NCBI GenBank assembly: GCA_026545765.1
Contig: JAIFAC010000161.1
Location: 94,596 to 158,595 of the forward strand
From: Plantago major
Lineage: Eukaryota; Streptophyta; Magnoliopsida; Lamiales; Plantaginaceae
Direction of reading: 5' to 3'
DNA length: 64,000 bases
Shown piece by piece: positions 1 to 11,875 of the stretch (position 1 is the stretch's first letter; every line of letters starts with the position of its first letter). The position numbers and the translations under genes are program-made. The notes beneath the pieces were generated by a model. That model made no database searches, was not told the DNA's origin, and saw only the letters and a program-made list of their open reading frames with translations.

Positions 1-313
1 CCGGATAAGCAATTCAGTTTCTAGACGTTAATCTAAACTCTCAAATGCATCAGATTGCCCCCCTGATCATCTTGGAGAACCCCTAAACGTTAGGATTATA
101 TATCTTGTCTATTTTGTTTCTGGAATCAGAGTTGTTCAGGATATATGAATTGCAAATTTATCTTTTATATATGCACATGTTTGGAGATAGAGAGAAGAAC
201 AAGAATGTTTCAGGAAGAAGAACTAACAGCAGATAGCACAACAATTTGTCAGCAGCAAAAGATCGGTTTATTACGTACAGCTTAAGTAAACATCCATGGT
301 TGTACATTAGTAA
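1..313. other. 3' flank of the DUF247 gene
   Basis: No coding signal is seen. The stretch lies just downstream of the minus-strand DUF247 stop and may hold its 3' UTR. About 58 bp at 100-157 closely resemble 5511-5570, so part of this flank also exists as a second copy about 5.4 kb away. Confidence 0.5.
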
Positions 314-1821
314 CTATGTATATGCTTGACGAATGGTATAAAAAGTCTGTAATAAAGTCAGGATAAGAAGAAGACTTTCAGAGACCAAGGCAGTGATAGT
401 CCATGGATTTTTGAGATTACAGTGAACAAGATCAGCCATCCATGTCTCAGCCTTGTTGTTACAGTGGATTCCAACTCTATGCATAACATCTTGATACATA
501 TGTTGGTCACGGAGATGAAACGTCTCGATGCTTCTGAATAACTTTACCACTTGCTCATGGTTTGCAAATCTATTAAGACGCAATATTCCCTTGTCCTGTA
601 ACTCAATAACATCATCAGGGGTCTGGATCAATAATTTCAGAAAACATGCATAAGACAGGTGAGGTCAGGCGAGTTATCCCCATTATTAGGAGCTATTTCA
701 TAAGCTATCATGTTGGCTAGGTAAGCAAACGCCATATTGGACACGTAACAAGCAGGGAGTTCAAGTACGCCATTCAAGGCATGTTAAGTAAATTTGACAT
801 CCTTGAGAGAGTGAGAAGAACTTAGCTTAAAGTTAATGCCCTTGGTTTTTAAATACGCTGATGGACAGGTAATGTAGTCACTAGCATATTCCTTGGATGA
901 GCCCTTTGATGCGTAGTTAGCAATCTTCTTCTTTATTGCTGAGTAAAGTAGCCAACTCCGTGATGATGAAACTTTGATAAGTTCTTCATTGTTGTGCTTG
1001 GTGATTGAATGTTTATCTACAAGCACTCTCCAACAGGCTTCAAGTAAATGACCGCATAGTCCTCACTAATAGACAAAACCTCAGTGAAGCAGCCTCGAAG
1101 TAAATTTGTTTCTGCCTCCCACTCCAGAGGAACTTGAGGGATTAGAAGTTTAAGGACAAAAAATGGGATTTGATTCTCGAGTACCATAATGTCACAAGCA
1201 GCGAAAGGGAGGGCTGCAGCTACACCGAGGCAATGATACGAGTGTTTGGCGGTTTCGTCAGAGACACGAGTCCTCATGAAATTGATAATGAAACAAGCAT
1301 CCAAAAGCATCATTAGCGCTAGAGCATTATCATCGTATCTGCTGAGAACCGAAAGATCAGAGTAGCAATCTCTGATTGCATCAACCATTTGAAAAACCAA
1401 GTCGTACAAATAGTCCTTACGAGGAGCGTTATCTTCATTTGCACACCAGTGGAGGCAGAGTTTCTTGAATTCCTCAGCTCTACGAAATTCTTATTTTCCG
1501 TGGTGATAGGGACCCAACGACACAGATATTGGTTAAATAAACTGATGGCTCCTCGTTCTTCTTCACCTGTAGATACAGAGACACTTTGTGCATCCGAGGT
1601 CGCTCTGCAGGTAACCAGTCTTTCCTTACAGTATCAATGTCAATATACATTGAAGATTTCAGAAGATCGCTTTGGAGCCCCATCGAAGAATTGTTAATTA
1701 TCGATCGAGACAAAATCCACCACTGTATTGTATTGTTCTGCTTCTGCAGTATATTGAGTAGAGCAGTGTCAAACTGAGAATACCAAAAAACATTAGATAA
1801 AATTCTATCATGAAAGTACAC
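314..1821 (-). pseudogene. DUF247 (UPF0481) plant protein, frame-broken
   Basis: This is a DUF247 family gene read in pieces. The N-terminal piece (about 1821-1530) contains the 'HKVSLYLQ' segment, and the next frame carries the family hallmark SVSLGPYHHGK near 1490-1520. The middle piece (1409-1017) contains MVLENQIPFFVLKLL, typical of DUF247. The following pieces (1026-784, 783-640, 631-314) give the SLKDVKF / GVLELPA segment, the DDVIELQDKGI segment and the C-terminal NPWTI...LLLILTLLQTFYTI hydrophobic helix that anchors these proteins in a membrane. Collinear order and near full length (about 450 residues) show one gene. At least four frame changes (near 1530, 1020, 780 and 640) and one in-frame TAA (near 1485) interrupt it. 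Function of the family is poorly known; some grass members act in self-incompatibility. It may be a true pseudogene, or an intact gene damaged by sequencing indels as suspected elsewhere in the window. Confidence 0.85.
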
Positions 1822-2310
1822 TTTATGAACCTTTATAAAAACAAATGAACAATTTTACTATATATTTTCTCAATGTAGTAATTCATGGTGAAGTCTGAGT
1901 TAAAAAATTATTCAAAATTCAGATGCAACCATTGATTTGAGAAGAGTAGTGTTTAAAGGAAATGTAGAACACTAACATCACAATTAAAAGTACACTAAAC
2001 ACGAGAAAATACAAATAGTAGGTGCATGGTTGCTTTTGTGAAGATCATGTATGTCACCTATTGTGAAAATACAAATTAAATTTATAAGGAAAATACCTGG
2101 GCGGACTTCTTAAGTTGTGCGTCAAACAATGAGTATTTTCGATCTTAGTATGAATTTCTTGGTCTAATCTAGCTTAAATAGGGATTTATTGGTCTTAGTC
2201 AATGACAATAGAATTTCTTGTTCTTAGACAACATGCAACCTGCGTACTCGATCTAGTCTAAATTTAATTTGAATTTCTTGTTCTTCGTCAATGACAATCA
2301 GTATTTTAAT
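1822..2310. other. intergenic, upstream of DUF247
   Basis: AT-rich DNA with imperfect short repeats around 2145-2300 (a phrase like aatttcttgttctt recurs with variations next to tcaatgacaat). No gene is seen. Confidence 0.4.
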
Positions 2311-2315
2311 TGCTA

Positions 2316-3149
2316 TGTGGGGTAAAACTGGATTAGTCGATAGTCGAAAGTCGAGAATTAAAATCGTCGGGCGTAGATGCAGTACTTCCCAAGTCGTCTA
2401 ACCTTAGTTCGAAGTCCTTTGTGTAGAATTTAGTCCGCCACAGGTTAGGATCCGCCAGGGAATAGGAGGTAGTCAGTATAGTCCTTTAATAGCAATGGGT
2501 CCGTCAGACTAGTAAGACCGTTCCTGAGTGATGGTCCGCCAGATGGGCACTAGTAGATGCATGTTCTGTAAAGAAGAATAGAAGGGGGTTAGATCCTTTT
2601 GGGTCGGCCTGCCTTAGACAGTCCGGGCTAAAATTCAACTAGTTAGGAGGCGGATCAAGCTAGGGCTTGGACCTCAAAACTTAGAGAGTGGTTTATTGTG
2701 AAGTTGTTGCGTACCTTAATGAGGAGTAAATGCCCTCTATTTATAGTGTTGAGCTCTGGGGACAAACTCTCTGACATCCCGGAGCTTGGTTGGCCTGGTG
2801 GTAGGTTGACACGTGACCCCGGAGATAGGTGGCGCGTTGGACTCACGCTGATATTTAGGATAAGACCAGAAGCAGTACGTCCATGAACTCCAGACGGACG
2901 GAACTATTGGACGGACTCATTTTAAGTTTGTCTTGATCCAGAAGTTTCCCCTAGAGAGCGGATATGTCTGTGGTGAGGAATGTGGGAGGTCGGACCGCCC
3001 CATCTTTCACCCTGGAATCTTGATAATATGAAGTGTTTTAGTGCCGGACCAAAGATCTCGTGGGCGGACTCTAGTGAAGCACCTGTATAGATCGTGTTAA
3101 GTCGCATTGGTTCGGCGAGAGTCACGGAAGGACTCATATGTATATATCA
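2316..3149 (-). mobile_element. solo LTR (834 bp) with TGCTA target duplication
   Basis: The segment starts with TG (TGTGGGGTAAAAC) and ends with CA (TATATATCA). It is flanked on both sides by the same five bases, TGCTA (2311-2315 and 3150-3154), the expected size of an LTR-retrotransposon target duplication. On the minus strand an LTR-like promoter is visible: CACTATAAATAGAGG near 2735-2750. GC content is clearly higher than in the surrounding DNA. No internal region, primer-binding site or second LTR adjoins it, so it is probably a solo LTR left by recombination between two LTRs. The superfamily (Gypsy or Copia) cannot be told from this piece. Confidence 0.75.
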
Positions 3150-3154
3150 TGCTA

Positions 3155-5285
3155 TAATGCTATTTGCTAGATGAATTTCCAGGATACTTGCTGGTATTTG
3201 CTAATTGCAAATTGCAATTCATTATTAGTTCGTTGCCAACTTACTTTTAATATTTCCCATTTTAGTAGTATTTTTTTTTTAATTTTTAGACAGAATCAAG
3301 TTGCTGTGTGTTATCTTTCAAAAAAAAAAGTTGTTGTGTGTTGACTATATTCTTGCCAAATACATATCTCAATATCTCGAAATAAACATGTTACACAAAC
3401 GTCTAACGAGTTACTTAAAAACTGACATATTTCATAAGTCATAACTCATAAGTTGGTCACAAAAAAGTTATTATTAAAAAATAAGCTACTTGATGTATTC
3501 TTGTATACTATATTAAACAAATCATATATTTATGCAGTAATTAATTTAATAAAAAACTCCATAAAAATTAACTAATTTATTAACTATTAGCTAGTTTTGT
3601 TAAACATAACCAAAGTAGAAGAAAAATGAAATGAAAATAAAATATGAGAGATTTATAATAAAGTAAAAAAGAATAGTGGTTAGTTTGGTTTACATTTTTT
3701 TTTTGTTTTCGTGCCATGAGTAAGGTTTAGGTTGGCGTGGGTGGTTATTTAGAAACTGAATTTTAATGTGTATTTTATACGGCGTTAAGCTCTCTTTGAT
3801 AGAGATTGTAAGTGCGGGAAACATGTAAAGTGATTTTAGAGTTGGATGCACTTTGAAGAGGGATACCTCTTATGCTCTTAATTTGTATTTGTTTTTACTA
3901 TTAATAAAAGTTGACTTAAAAAAGGGTAGGGTTTACATTTTTTATTTTTTAAATGAGATACTATTCAACGGATGTTTATATGCATATCTTGAAGTAATAA
4001 ATAATACTGCAGCAAGAAAAAACAAGTTAAAATTAGAAATTAGTACAACCTTGGGGAAAAGAATTGATTAAGAGACAATAAACTTTTTTGTTGTTGATCC
4101 TGGTACAATATTGTTAAATGTGTAGTTAGAATTGATTATTGACAATTATGAAGAGACAATCTTACCCCTTATCCAATATCAGTTACGAAATTCATTATGA
4201 ATTCATTAATTAAAATTGCGATAAATGTAAAATGTAATTGTGAAGCATATCGATATTAACAATACGTATATGGGTGTCGATACATACATATCTTATAGCA
4301 TTAACGGACATGTTCAGAATATGAGACTTGTAGACACATATCAGTACCATTTCAGATATATGTCAGTGGCGATTCTGACATATGTCCGTGGTAGTTGGAC
4401 ATGTTCAAAATCTCCACTTGTAGACTTGTTTATCAACAGATTAAACATGAAGTGTGAAGTTTTGTATCAATAAAACATTCTAGACAATGAGCAAAGTTGT
4501 AGAATATGTTGAATATATCAATTGATGTTTTAATTAAGATGATTTTGGTAAGTTTGACTTACAAAATTTGAATTTCGAGGCATAGATGAAAAATTAATTA
4601 TAAATTTATACTAGAATCAATAAAATTTGTTTGAGTTGTCCACAGTCAATAAAATGTCATAAATTTGTATTTCCTACAACATTCCAAAAAAAACAAATGG
4701 AGTCAAATATGAAGCAAACCGTTAGGTATATAAGATCCAAAAAAAATAGGTGTACTTGATGTACTTAATTATTTTTTTACTTTCAATATTTTTTATATAC
4801 AATGTCCTTTTCAAAAAAAATTGTTTTTCTTAGTTATTGATGCATGAATTTCTATAGCGAAACGATTCATTCTTTCATCAATTAATTATAAATTTATTTA
4901 TACTCCGTTTAGCATGTGTTTATCAGTTAGCTCATAAATTCCAGAAGTTTATTTAACCATTAACTACAAATAAGCTTATTACATCAACGTCAAAATTCTC
5001 AAATCAGCTAGTTTATCCGATATTTCTCAAATACTATACCCTTATGGTCTCGTACCCTATTCCCACATCTACTGAACTTCCTTTGGTTCAGGACTGAGCC
5101 ATCTATATTAGTAAGATTTAAGACTAAAACCTCCAACATGGTGTGAGGTGCATTGGTAAATTATATCCTTTCAATTTCACTAAAATGTTTACAATTTGTT
5201 CTTTTGGATATTTATTTGAAATCTTTACATTTACCTAAATGGATACCCATTATTTTCATTCATTTTTTATCTCTCATATATTTTT
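3155..5285. other. AT-rich intergenic DNA, no gene seen
   Basis: Very AT-rich with many homopolymer runs. Two imperfect direct repeats occur at about 4306-4338 and 4397-4428 (both contain ggacatgttca followed by acttgtaga). The short ORFs here have no recognisable domains. Confidence 0.5.
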
Positions 5286-5345
5286 ACTATATACTATATA
5301 CTATATACTATATACTTATACTTACTACTTACTACTTACTACTTT
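5286..5345. repeat. microsatellite (actatat)n followed by (acttact)n
   Basis: About four tandem copies of the 7-mer ACTATAT run directly into about three copies of a second 7-mer, ACTTACT. Both units are visible by eye and nearly perfect. Confidence 0.85.
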
Positions 5346-6221
5346 ACTAGTACTAAGTTCATGAAGGTTTGTTGTCTTAGAAAGCTCACCAGATGAAGTT
5401 AGTTTTCGGGGCTAGATCCAGGTAACTGTGCCTATTCTCCTTCACTAGATTGGTATTAATGTGTAGCACACAAAATTTGTTCAATAATGAGAGGGTTTGG
5501 CTTGGAAGCGTCTTGTCTATTTTGTTTCTTGAAGCAGAGTTATTCAGGATATTTGAATTGCAAATCCTAAATTTGAAGTACCAGCTCATTAATGATCAGT
5601 TTTGACACTTTGACATATGGCCTCAGCCTGAACATCTTGAGCAATCTGCCAAATTTTGAAGCAGAATGATGTGAAAAGAGTAGATAAAAGTAAACAGAAT
5701 CATGGAGCACTGAACAAGATGTATGCTTATAGGAGCTTCCATCAATAAAGTAAAGGTGTTAAACTGTTAAAATGATTCCTTGCAGTCTACATTCTGGGAC
5801 TCTAATCTGTACAATTTAACTCAGTGATGCCACATTGCAAAGCCTACAATCAATTCATCTTTGAGCCACCAGGTCATCAAGTTCCAAACAATAGCAACAA
5901 GGAGCTTAGTTGACATGCATTTCACCAAGGAGTTTGAGTTTACCACTGGGAACATCTAGTTAAGAATTATGAACAAAACATTCGACATAATAGATCATTT
6001 CACCTTGATGCTCTACAGCCATGTCGTTCGTCCCAATTAATGTCAAACAGAACAACGAAACTTTCAAACACTCCGAAGACAAGAAAGACAAGCAAACACT
6101 TCACTGAGATTCGCGATGCACTTGAATTACTATTTTTGTTCTAAGCTGGAAAAACATAACTTTTCTACAAGTGTATATCATCAAACACAGTACCAAGTAA
6201 GGCCCTTATATCCAACCACTG
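5346..6221. other. intergenic, 3' side of the methyltransferase-like gene
   Basis: No convincing gene. 5511-5570 resembles 100-157 downstream of DUF247, so this may be the rotted 3' flank of a lost DUF247 copy. The part next to 6221 should include the 3' UTR of the minus-strand gene that ends there. Confidence 0.35.
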
Positions 6222-7407
6222 CTATCGTTTTTTGGCACTATACTTTCCATCACACTCTCCATCATAAGGCACCCACATATCAGTATAGAATCTCAACGGC
6301 CTCTTCAACATCTCCTTCCACTCGTCTGCATCAGGCAACTCACCAGTAACAGCAACAGAACTATCATCTTTCCTACTCTCAAGACTCAACACATAAACCT
6401 CCTTCCCAAACACCTCACTCATCGCCTTCAAAGTTTCATCCATGATCTCTCTCCCATCTTTCCTGATATCCTCAGGCTCCACACAACTTCCACCCACATT
6501 CACCATTATCCTCCCTCCTTTCCTCAAACCCCGCCTCAACCTCTCCCATGTCGCTGCGTCCTGAAGCTCCGGTATCACACACCCTCTACTGAACAAATCC
6601 ACCAGAATCCCAGCAAACCCCCCTTTAATCTCGGCATTCAACGCATTACCTGTTAACACATAAATTAAACATAAGAATTCCGATCTCCAAATTTCCTCCT
6701 GTACACAATAGATTCTTCCAGGTGTATGAGTAAGTTGTATACCTTACAATAAACAACATTTTCAACCATAAGGTCTACAACTACTTATATAACTTACTCA
6801 ACTTACTCATACACCGGTCTATATAAGAATTTTCCGGATTGAAGTTACCGGTGTGAATAAACAGGCGATTTTCGTGCAATTTCTCTAGTTTCTCGAGGCC
6901 GAAAAACTCCCTAGCGACAGAAATGACACAAGGATCAAGCTCCCAGCCATGAAGGACAGCTTCAGGATACATCTCGAGGATGATTTTGGCAGCAGAGCCA
7001 GCTCCGAAACCGAGAATGGCAATAGGTCCAGGTCCTAGAAGAGGAGGTAAAGTAGCGAAAACGTCGTAATAGGAATCGGTGAGGGTTTTAAAGAGGTAGG
7101 ACATGCTGTGGATGTTTCCAGGAGCGTCGAGGAGGAGGAGGCGAGAGCCGGCGAGAGGGTGGTCGGCGGCGCGTGAAACTTGGAGGACTCGGATGTAGTT
7201 GTGGCGGGACTTGAATTTGGCAAGTGTTTTGACGTGCTCGATTGGAATTGCGTCGTCATCGTCGGTGTGTTGGGCGGAGATTGTGGTGGCTGATTTTGGG
7301 ATTTGGGGTTTTATACGGCGGAAGGTGGTGGTGGTGGGTTTTGGCGGTAGGGTGAGGTTGGGGATTATATTTGCAAGTGTAGCTGAGCCTGAGAGTGAGA
7401 GGGCCAT
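6222..7407 (-). CDS. spermidine-synthase-like SAM-dependent methyltransferase, probably plastid-targeted
   Basis: Two exons, 7407-6849 and 6649-6222, joined across a 199-bp GT-AG intron (6848-6650), give a continuous 328-residue protein. The junction restores ...FIHTG|NALNAEIKGGFAG. The start at 7407 (MALSLSG) is chosen over an in-frame ATG at 7425 because it opens a Ser/Thr-rich, acid-poor leader of about 45 residues that looks like a chloroplast transit peptide. The core holds the SAM-binding glycine motif AILGFGAGSAAKIIL, followed after about 15 residues by an acidic strand end (HGWELDP), then GFAGILVDLF and RKGGRIMVNVGG, the order seen in class I methyltransferases of the spermidine synthase fold. 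I do not see a polyamine-binding pocket that would prove spermidine synthase activity, so the substrate is unknown. The reading frame is intact. Confidence 0.85.
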
Positions 7408-8907
7408 CTCGATTGTACTCCACAATTCACAGCTTCATATTCATCCGATGCGGCAAAATAATTAAAATCACTAAATCCGGAAACTTTTACATTTTACGTT
7501 TAAGATCAGTTAAAGTTGGAGACGGTTGATCGAAAAAAAATCAAAATGAAAAACATGAAACGAGATGGAGAGTAAAGATTGTGTTAAGAAATAGTACGAT
7601 TCGAATCGCACTAGTTCTTATTGCAAAATTGTCGAATATAACAAATTGAAAGATCTATCACAATGCAACAAGCAATTTATGTGGTTCAATTGCATGAATT
7701 CAATTTACGTACACGCGAGAAGCAATGACTTTATTATTTCATATATCCAAATGATTACAATTTATGAAACTGAAAATGGCGATTTACAATCACAAAAATC
7801 TCTCCTAGATTCTCTTAACAACCTCTCACTTTCTGATCACTCTCAAAGATGAAATTATAGAGTAATTATGATGATATTGATGACAAATCTCGACTGCCTC
7901 CGTTATATATCAGGTGAGCTTTCCAAAGTGCACATGAATCGTCGATATTCTAACGGCTTCAATTTATCCAACGGCTAAGACAAAGTCTTACTTTTATTTA
8001 CTTAATCGGAGAAACAACTTTAACAACTTAACACAAAATTAACAATCAAGTCCCTGAACTTCAAAAATGATTCAAAAACTTCACAAATCTTCACATAAAT
8101 CCAATAAACGAGCATGAAGATATGAACTCTTCTAAACCAACTGCCCTAAACAATGATGTTCACATCTTAATATGGATAGATAAACAAAACTCCGGTAAAA
8201 CAAAGCTAAATACAGATGTTTTATCATTTATGATGAACTGTGTGATTCTATTATGCTTATATGGTGCATTTGTTTTGATGAACCTCTTGCTAGTTATAAT
8301 GGTTAGCCATATTTGGGACGTTGAGATATTCAAAATCGAAATCTTCCCAATATCTCATACCAAACCCCCACCATACCTTCAAACAAGAGTCCATGTCGTA
8401 TTGCATTTGTCTAATTGTATTAGAAGATACAATAAATTCAAACTCATAAATCTTATCTTCAAACTCCTCGCACAAGTCAACTTCTTCTCCTCGCCCAACT
8501 CATCTTCTTCTTTCTCTAGCTTGATCATTGGACGATTTTATCTTCTACATACGTGAGTATATTAAATATATTCTCTTAAACACATGGTACCTTCTGAATC
8601 CTCTAGCATTGGGTTCACGACTTAACACCGTCTCCGGCTTTAGATTTGGTCATTTATTTAGCCACAAAGGGGTTGTGAAATGTGAACAAATGAACAAACT
8701 TTATGCTTTTGGACTAAACTGCAAGAGAATTACGTCCACAAGGACTAAATCTGATGAAAACATCACTAACATCCTCAAGTGTAATAACTACCGGACTTTG
8801 TCCTCTTGTGCAATTTTCTTGTATTTAAACCACAGTTGCAAAACCTCCAAACCCTACATACAGTAGTACCCTGTTATCCCAAATCCCTCTCCATTTCGAA
8901 AGAAGAT
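7408..8907. promoter_or_regulatory. shared upstream region between divergent genes
   Basis: This 1.5 kb gap separates the starts of two divergently transcribed genes, the minus-strand methyltransferase-like gene and the plus-strand F-box gene. It must hold both promoters. It is AT-rich, and I cannot assign individual elements. ORFs inside it (for example 8122-8556) have no domain and biased, low-complexity composition. Confidence 0.4.
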
Positions 8908-10080
8908 ATGTCCGACATTCCGACCGAGTTATACCGCGAAATACTCGTCCGCTTACCGGCAAAGCGTCTGCTCCGATTCAGGTGCATCTGCAAGGAATGG
9001 CGAGATATCATCGACGATCCCAATTTCGCAAAAGCACACTTGGACCGTCAGATGGGCAACGAGGATATGCTCATGTTCAAATGTACCGGTGGTAAGGTTT
9101 ACTCTCTTTCTCTTACCTCACTTATTGATTCGAATTCCCAAGCAATTGAGGCTCTTCGTGTCAATAATATCATGGATCGTGATTTCAAACTTCCGATGCC
9201 TTCATGCCACGGTTTGATCCTCATTTCGCATTTGAAGGTGAAAGTGGAAAGGCCTTGGTCTTTGTGGAATCCTTCCACTGGAGAGTGGCTCGAGTTACCG
9301 AGAATCGACCATTCATATACGTACTGTAGTACTGGGCTAGGCTATGATGGTGCCACTGATGACTATAAGGTGGTAATGGTGTCTTCACCTGGTTGGGTAT
9401 GTTATAATAATTATCGGGATATTAGGACTTTTGTATACTCGTTGAAATCGAAACAGTGGCGTAGAATCGATGATTTCCACAATTTTTATATGCCTGAGCA
9501 TCCTGGGGTTTATGTGAATGGTGAGTTGCACTGGATTGCTTGTGCACATGAAGATGGGGTTGATGTGTGCTGTACAATTTCGTTTCATCTTACAACTGAA
9601 GTGTTTCGCAAGATTCCACTGCCCTCGTTTGCACACAAGTACATCAGGACCTGCCCTTTTTTGCGTTTGGATGCGCTTGCAGGATGCTTATTTCTGACTT
9701 ATTATCATGGGGTGAATCATTTTAGCATATGGATATTGAAGGATTGCGGAAAGGGGGACATGTGGAACCAGATGATTACGTTGCATGATGAATTAGAACT
9801 TACTAAGACGTTTATCAGGCCAGTAGCCTATATGAAGAGTGAACAACAGATTCTTCTGGAATATAGTCACTACAAGTTCTTATGGTTTGATATGGTAAAG
9901 AATATCAAAAGGATAATTAGTATCGGTCAAGGCATCCAGAAACGTTATTATTCTCAACTGTTTCCTGAAAGTCTTACGCATTTGAATGCTTTTAAAGGAA
10001 CACCAAAGAGGAAGAGAAAAAGGACCTATAACAGGTTGAATGTGAAGCTGGAGTTACAAACCTCGTGTGTACCCTCTTGA
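8908..10080 (+). CDS. F-box protein with F-box-associated (FBA/kelch-like) C-terminal domain
   Basis: A single-exon gene of 390 residues. The N-terminal F-box begins at once: MSDIPTELYREILVRLPAKR, then LLRFRCICKEWRDIIDDPNF, covering about residues 1-45. The rest has the plant F-box-associated pattern: LWNPSTGEWLELPRI near residue 125, GLGYDGATDDYKVV near 150, FVYSLKSKQWRRI near 180, VYVNGELHWIA near 205. These proteins join SCF ubiquitin ligases through SKP1 and use the C-terminal beta repeats to choose targets. The target here is unknown. The closest named family type is CPR1/CPR30-like. I chose the ATG at 8908 because it sits right before the F-box; an in-frame ATG at 8806 would add 34 residues with no domain. 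The C-terminus is Lys/Arg-rich (TPKRKRKRT). Confidence 0.92.
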   Translation: MSDIPTELYREILVRLPAKRLLRFRCICKEWRDIIDDPNFAKAHLDRQMGNEDMLMFKCTGGKVYSLSLTSLIDSNSQAIEALRVNNIMDRDFKLPMPSCHGLILISHLKVKVERPWSLWNPSTGEWLELPRIDHSYTYCSTGLGYDGATDDYKVVMVSSPGWVCYNNYRDIRTFVYSLKSKQWRRIDDFHNFYMPEHPGVYVNGELHWIACAHEDGVDVCCTISFHLTTEVFRKIPLPSFAHKYIRTCPFLRLDALAGCLFLTYYHGVNHFSIWILKDCGKGDMWNQMITLHDELELTKTFIRPVAYMKSEQQILLEYSHYKFLWFDMVKNIKRIISIGQGIQKRYYSQLFPESLTHLNAFKGTPKRKRKRTYNRLNVKLELQTSCVPS

Positions 10081-10665
10081 AGGATTGGTTTAACCGCCTG
10101 TTTCTTACAGTAAGCAAGAGTGGAAGTTGGCATTAGGCTGATTCTTTTGAAATATTCAGATTTTCCATTTGTTATTGCTATAATATCTAGTTTGTCATGG
10201 TTAGTGGAACATTTATGTTAGTTCGAATTGTTCCAGAACGTTTTAGTTTCACATGCGAATTTGTCTACTCTGTTTCAGGCTTTCAGCGACTAACAAACAT
10301 TTATATGTTCTCAGCCATTGATCTGTTTAGGACTTCCTGTTGAGCTCTAGGAGCCAAGTCATTTCCACCGCATTTTCTAGCTAGCATTAAGTGCTAAGTA
10401 TCTATGATTGTAGCCATGTGCTTGCTGCAGATTATAATGCGAACCCCAAATATATTTAGTCTATTCGTATTATAAGGAAATGTGGTTACTACCGATATAC
10501 TGTTCGTCGTGCTTTATTTTGCTGTCACAGACTGAGCCAGCTTATATCTGCATGCATGTTCAAATTACTAAACAACATACTGCAACAAGTGGAACAATCC
10601 AACCACAGTTGAATTAAGTTTATATTTTATGATACCATATAACTGATATAAGCATCTTATTATGA
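10081..10665. other. intergenic between convergent F-box and methylesterase genes
   Basis: A 585-bp gap between convergent genes, probably made up mostly of their two 3' UTRs. No other feature is seen. Confidence 0.5.
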
Positions 10666-11752
10666 CTAATTATATTTCTCTGCAATCTCCAGCAGACACT
10701 GACATAGCTCTTGAGGCTTTGAAAGCATAGCCATGTGGTCGGCATTTATTTCCTTCACTTCGGCCACCCCAGTGTTTTCGATCATCCAACGTTGGAAACT
10801 CTCTGACATTCCAATATCCTCCGTGCACACGATGTAAGTTCGTGTTACAGATCCAAATCTATCATCTGAAAATGCACTCTTCTTTGACAAATCCTCTAAG
10901 AAATGAGCACTTGGCCTTGTTAATGACTTGGCCAGAGCCACATCCTGGCAAACAAATATAACGCTATTTATTAATATCTAGTTTGCGCTAACCAGCTTAT
11001 ACGTTCTAGAATTGTAGAGATAGAAATAGAACCTCAGGCGAACACAATTGGTAAAGATTTTCTGACATGAACCGAGGACCGAAGACCATGGCAGTAAAGG
11101 GATCTTCAGGCGTTCCATAGGTTACGAATCTAGTGTCCAGCCAATCCACAGCTATATTCTTCTGAATCCTCTGAAAATTGAAACATTGAATTTACGATTT
11201 GAAGATTTGGAAAATCTTTCTGTTTAATCATTAGGAATGATAGCCAATTTCCTACTTGAAAGCTGAAACCATCAATTTTTCTAATTAAAACATCCATTCA
11301 GTTGTTATAGAACAGTAAGTTTTGTAATGCTCTTTATCTAGCTTGAATGTTATATGCAAATGTGACATAGTTATGGCAACCTGTTCTATAACATAGGAAG
11401 GCCGATGGACAGAATCAGGCATGTAGGCCGCCACAAAAACCGCGACTGCAATCTTGTGTGGATACTTGTCCATTGCAAGCCCCAAGTTCATACCCCCCAA
11501 ACTGTGTCCTACCAGAACAACCTTCTCTCCTGGAGGAACGGTTTCCAGTAGCTCGAGTAGTGGCTGACTGTAGTCATCAAGCGTGCGTACCTCGTGTAGA
11601 GTTCGCGAGTTGATGCCGGATGCAGCCATGTCGAGAGCTGTCACGCGGTGCCCGGCCGCCTCGAGCAAGGGCTGCAGTTTATACCAACACCAAGCACCAT
11701 GGCAGGCTCCATGTACCAGAACAAAATGTGTATGTTGTATTTTCCTATCCAT
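10666..11752 (-). CDS. methylesterase / SABP2-PNAE-type alpha/beta hydrolase
   Basis: Three exons (11752-11381, 11170-11033, 10944-10666) with GT-AG introns join in frame to a 262-residue protein, the normal size for the plant MES family (SABP2 is about 260). The start at 11752 (MDRKIQHTHFVLVHGACHGA) is preferred; an in-frame ATG at 11770 would add six residues. Visible family features are the oxyanion-hole segment HFVLVHGACHGAWCW, the nucleophile elbow GHSLGG, the segment DWLDTRF...YGTPEDP, and a C-terminal NADHMAML that supplies the catalytic histidine. Members cleave methyl esters of salicylate, jasmonate or indole acetate, or act in alkaloid formation (polyneuridine aldehyde esterase). 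The substrate cannot be read from the sequence. There is no signal peptide, so it should be cytosolic. A TATA-like TGTATATAAG lies about 90 bp upstream (near 11840). The frame is intact. Confidence 0.93.
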
Positions 11753-11875
11753 TGTTTTTCCCAACGTCAATCAGGCATGTGCTAGATTAAAATTTGATTT
11801 TTGCTACTGATACAGTGATACTTACTCTAGCTTTGTTCTTATATACACCACACAAGTGGATAGGAGTTGGTGCCA

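Noticed and set aside
7035..7465. Overlapping ORFs on both strands in the first exon of the methyltransferase-like gene
   Set aside because: Shadows of the real minus-strand exon, which has the SAM-binding motif and splices cleanly.
8122..8556. 144-codon plus-strand ORF upstream of the F-box gene
   Set aside because: Low-complexity, AT-driven composition, no domain, and overlaps an antisense ORF of similar quality in promoter DNA.
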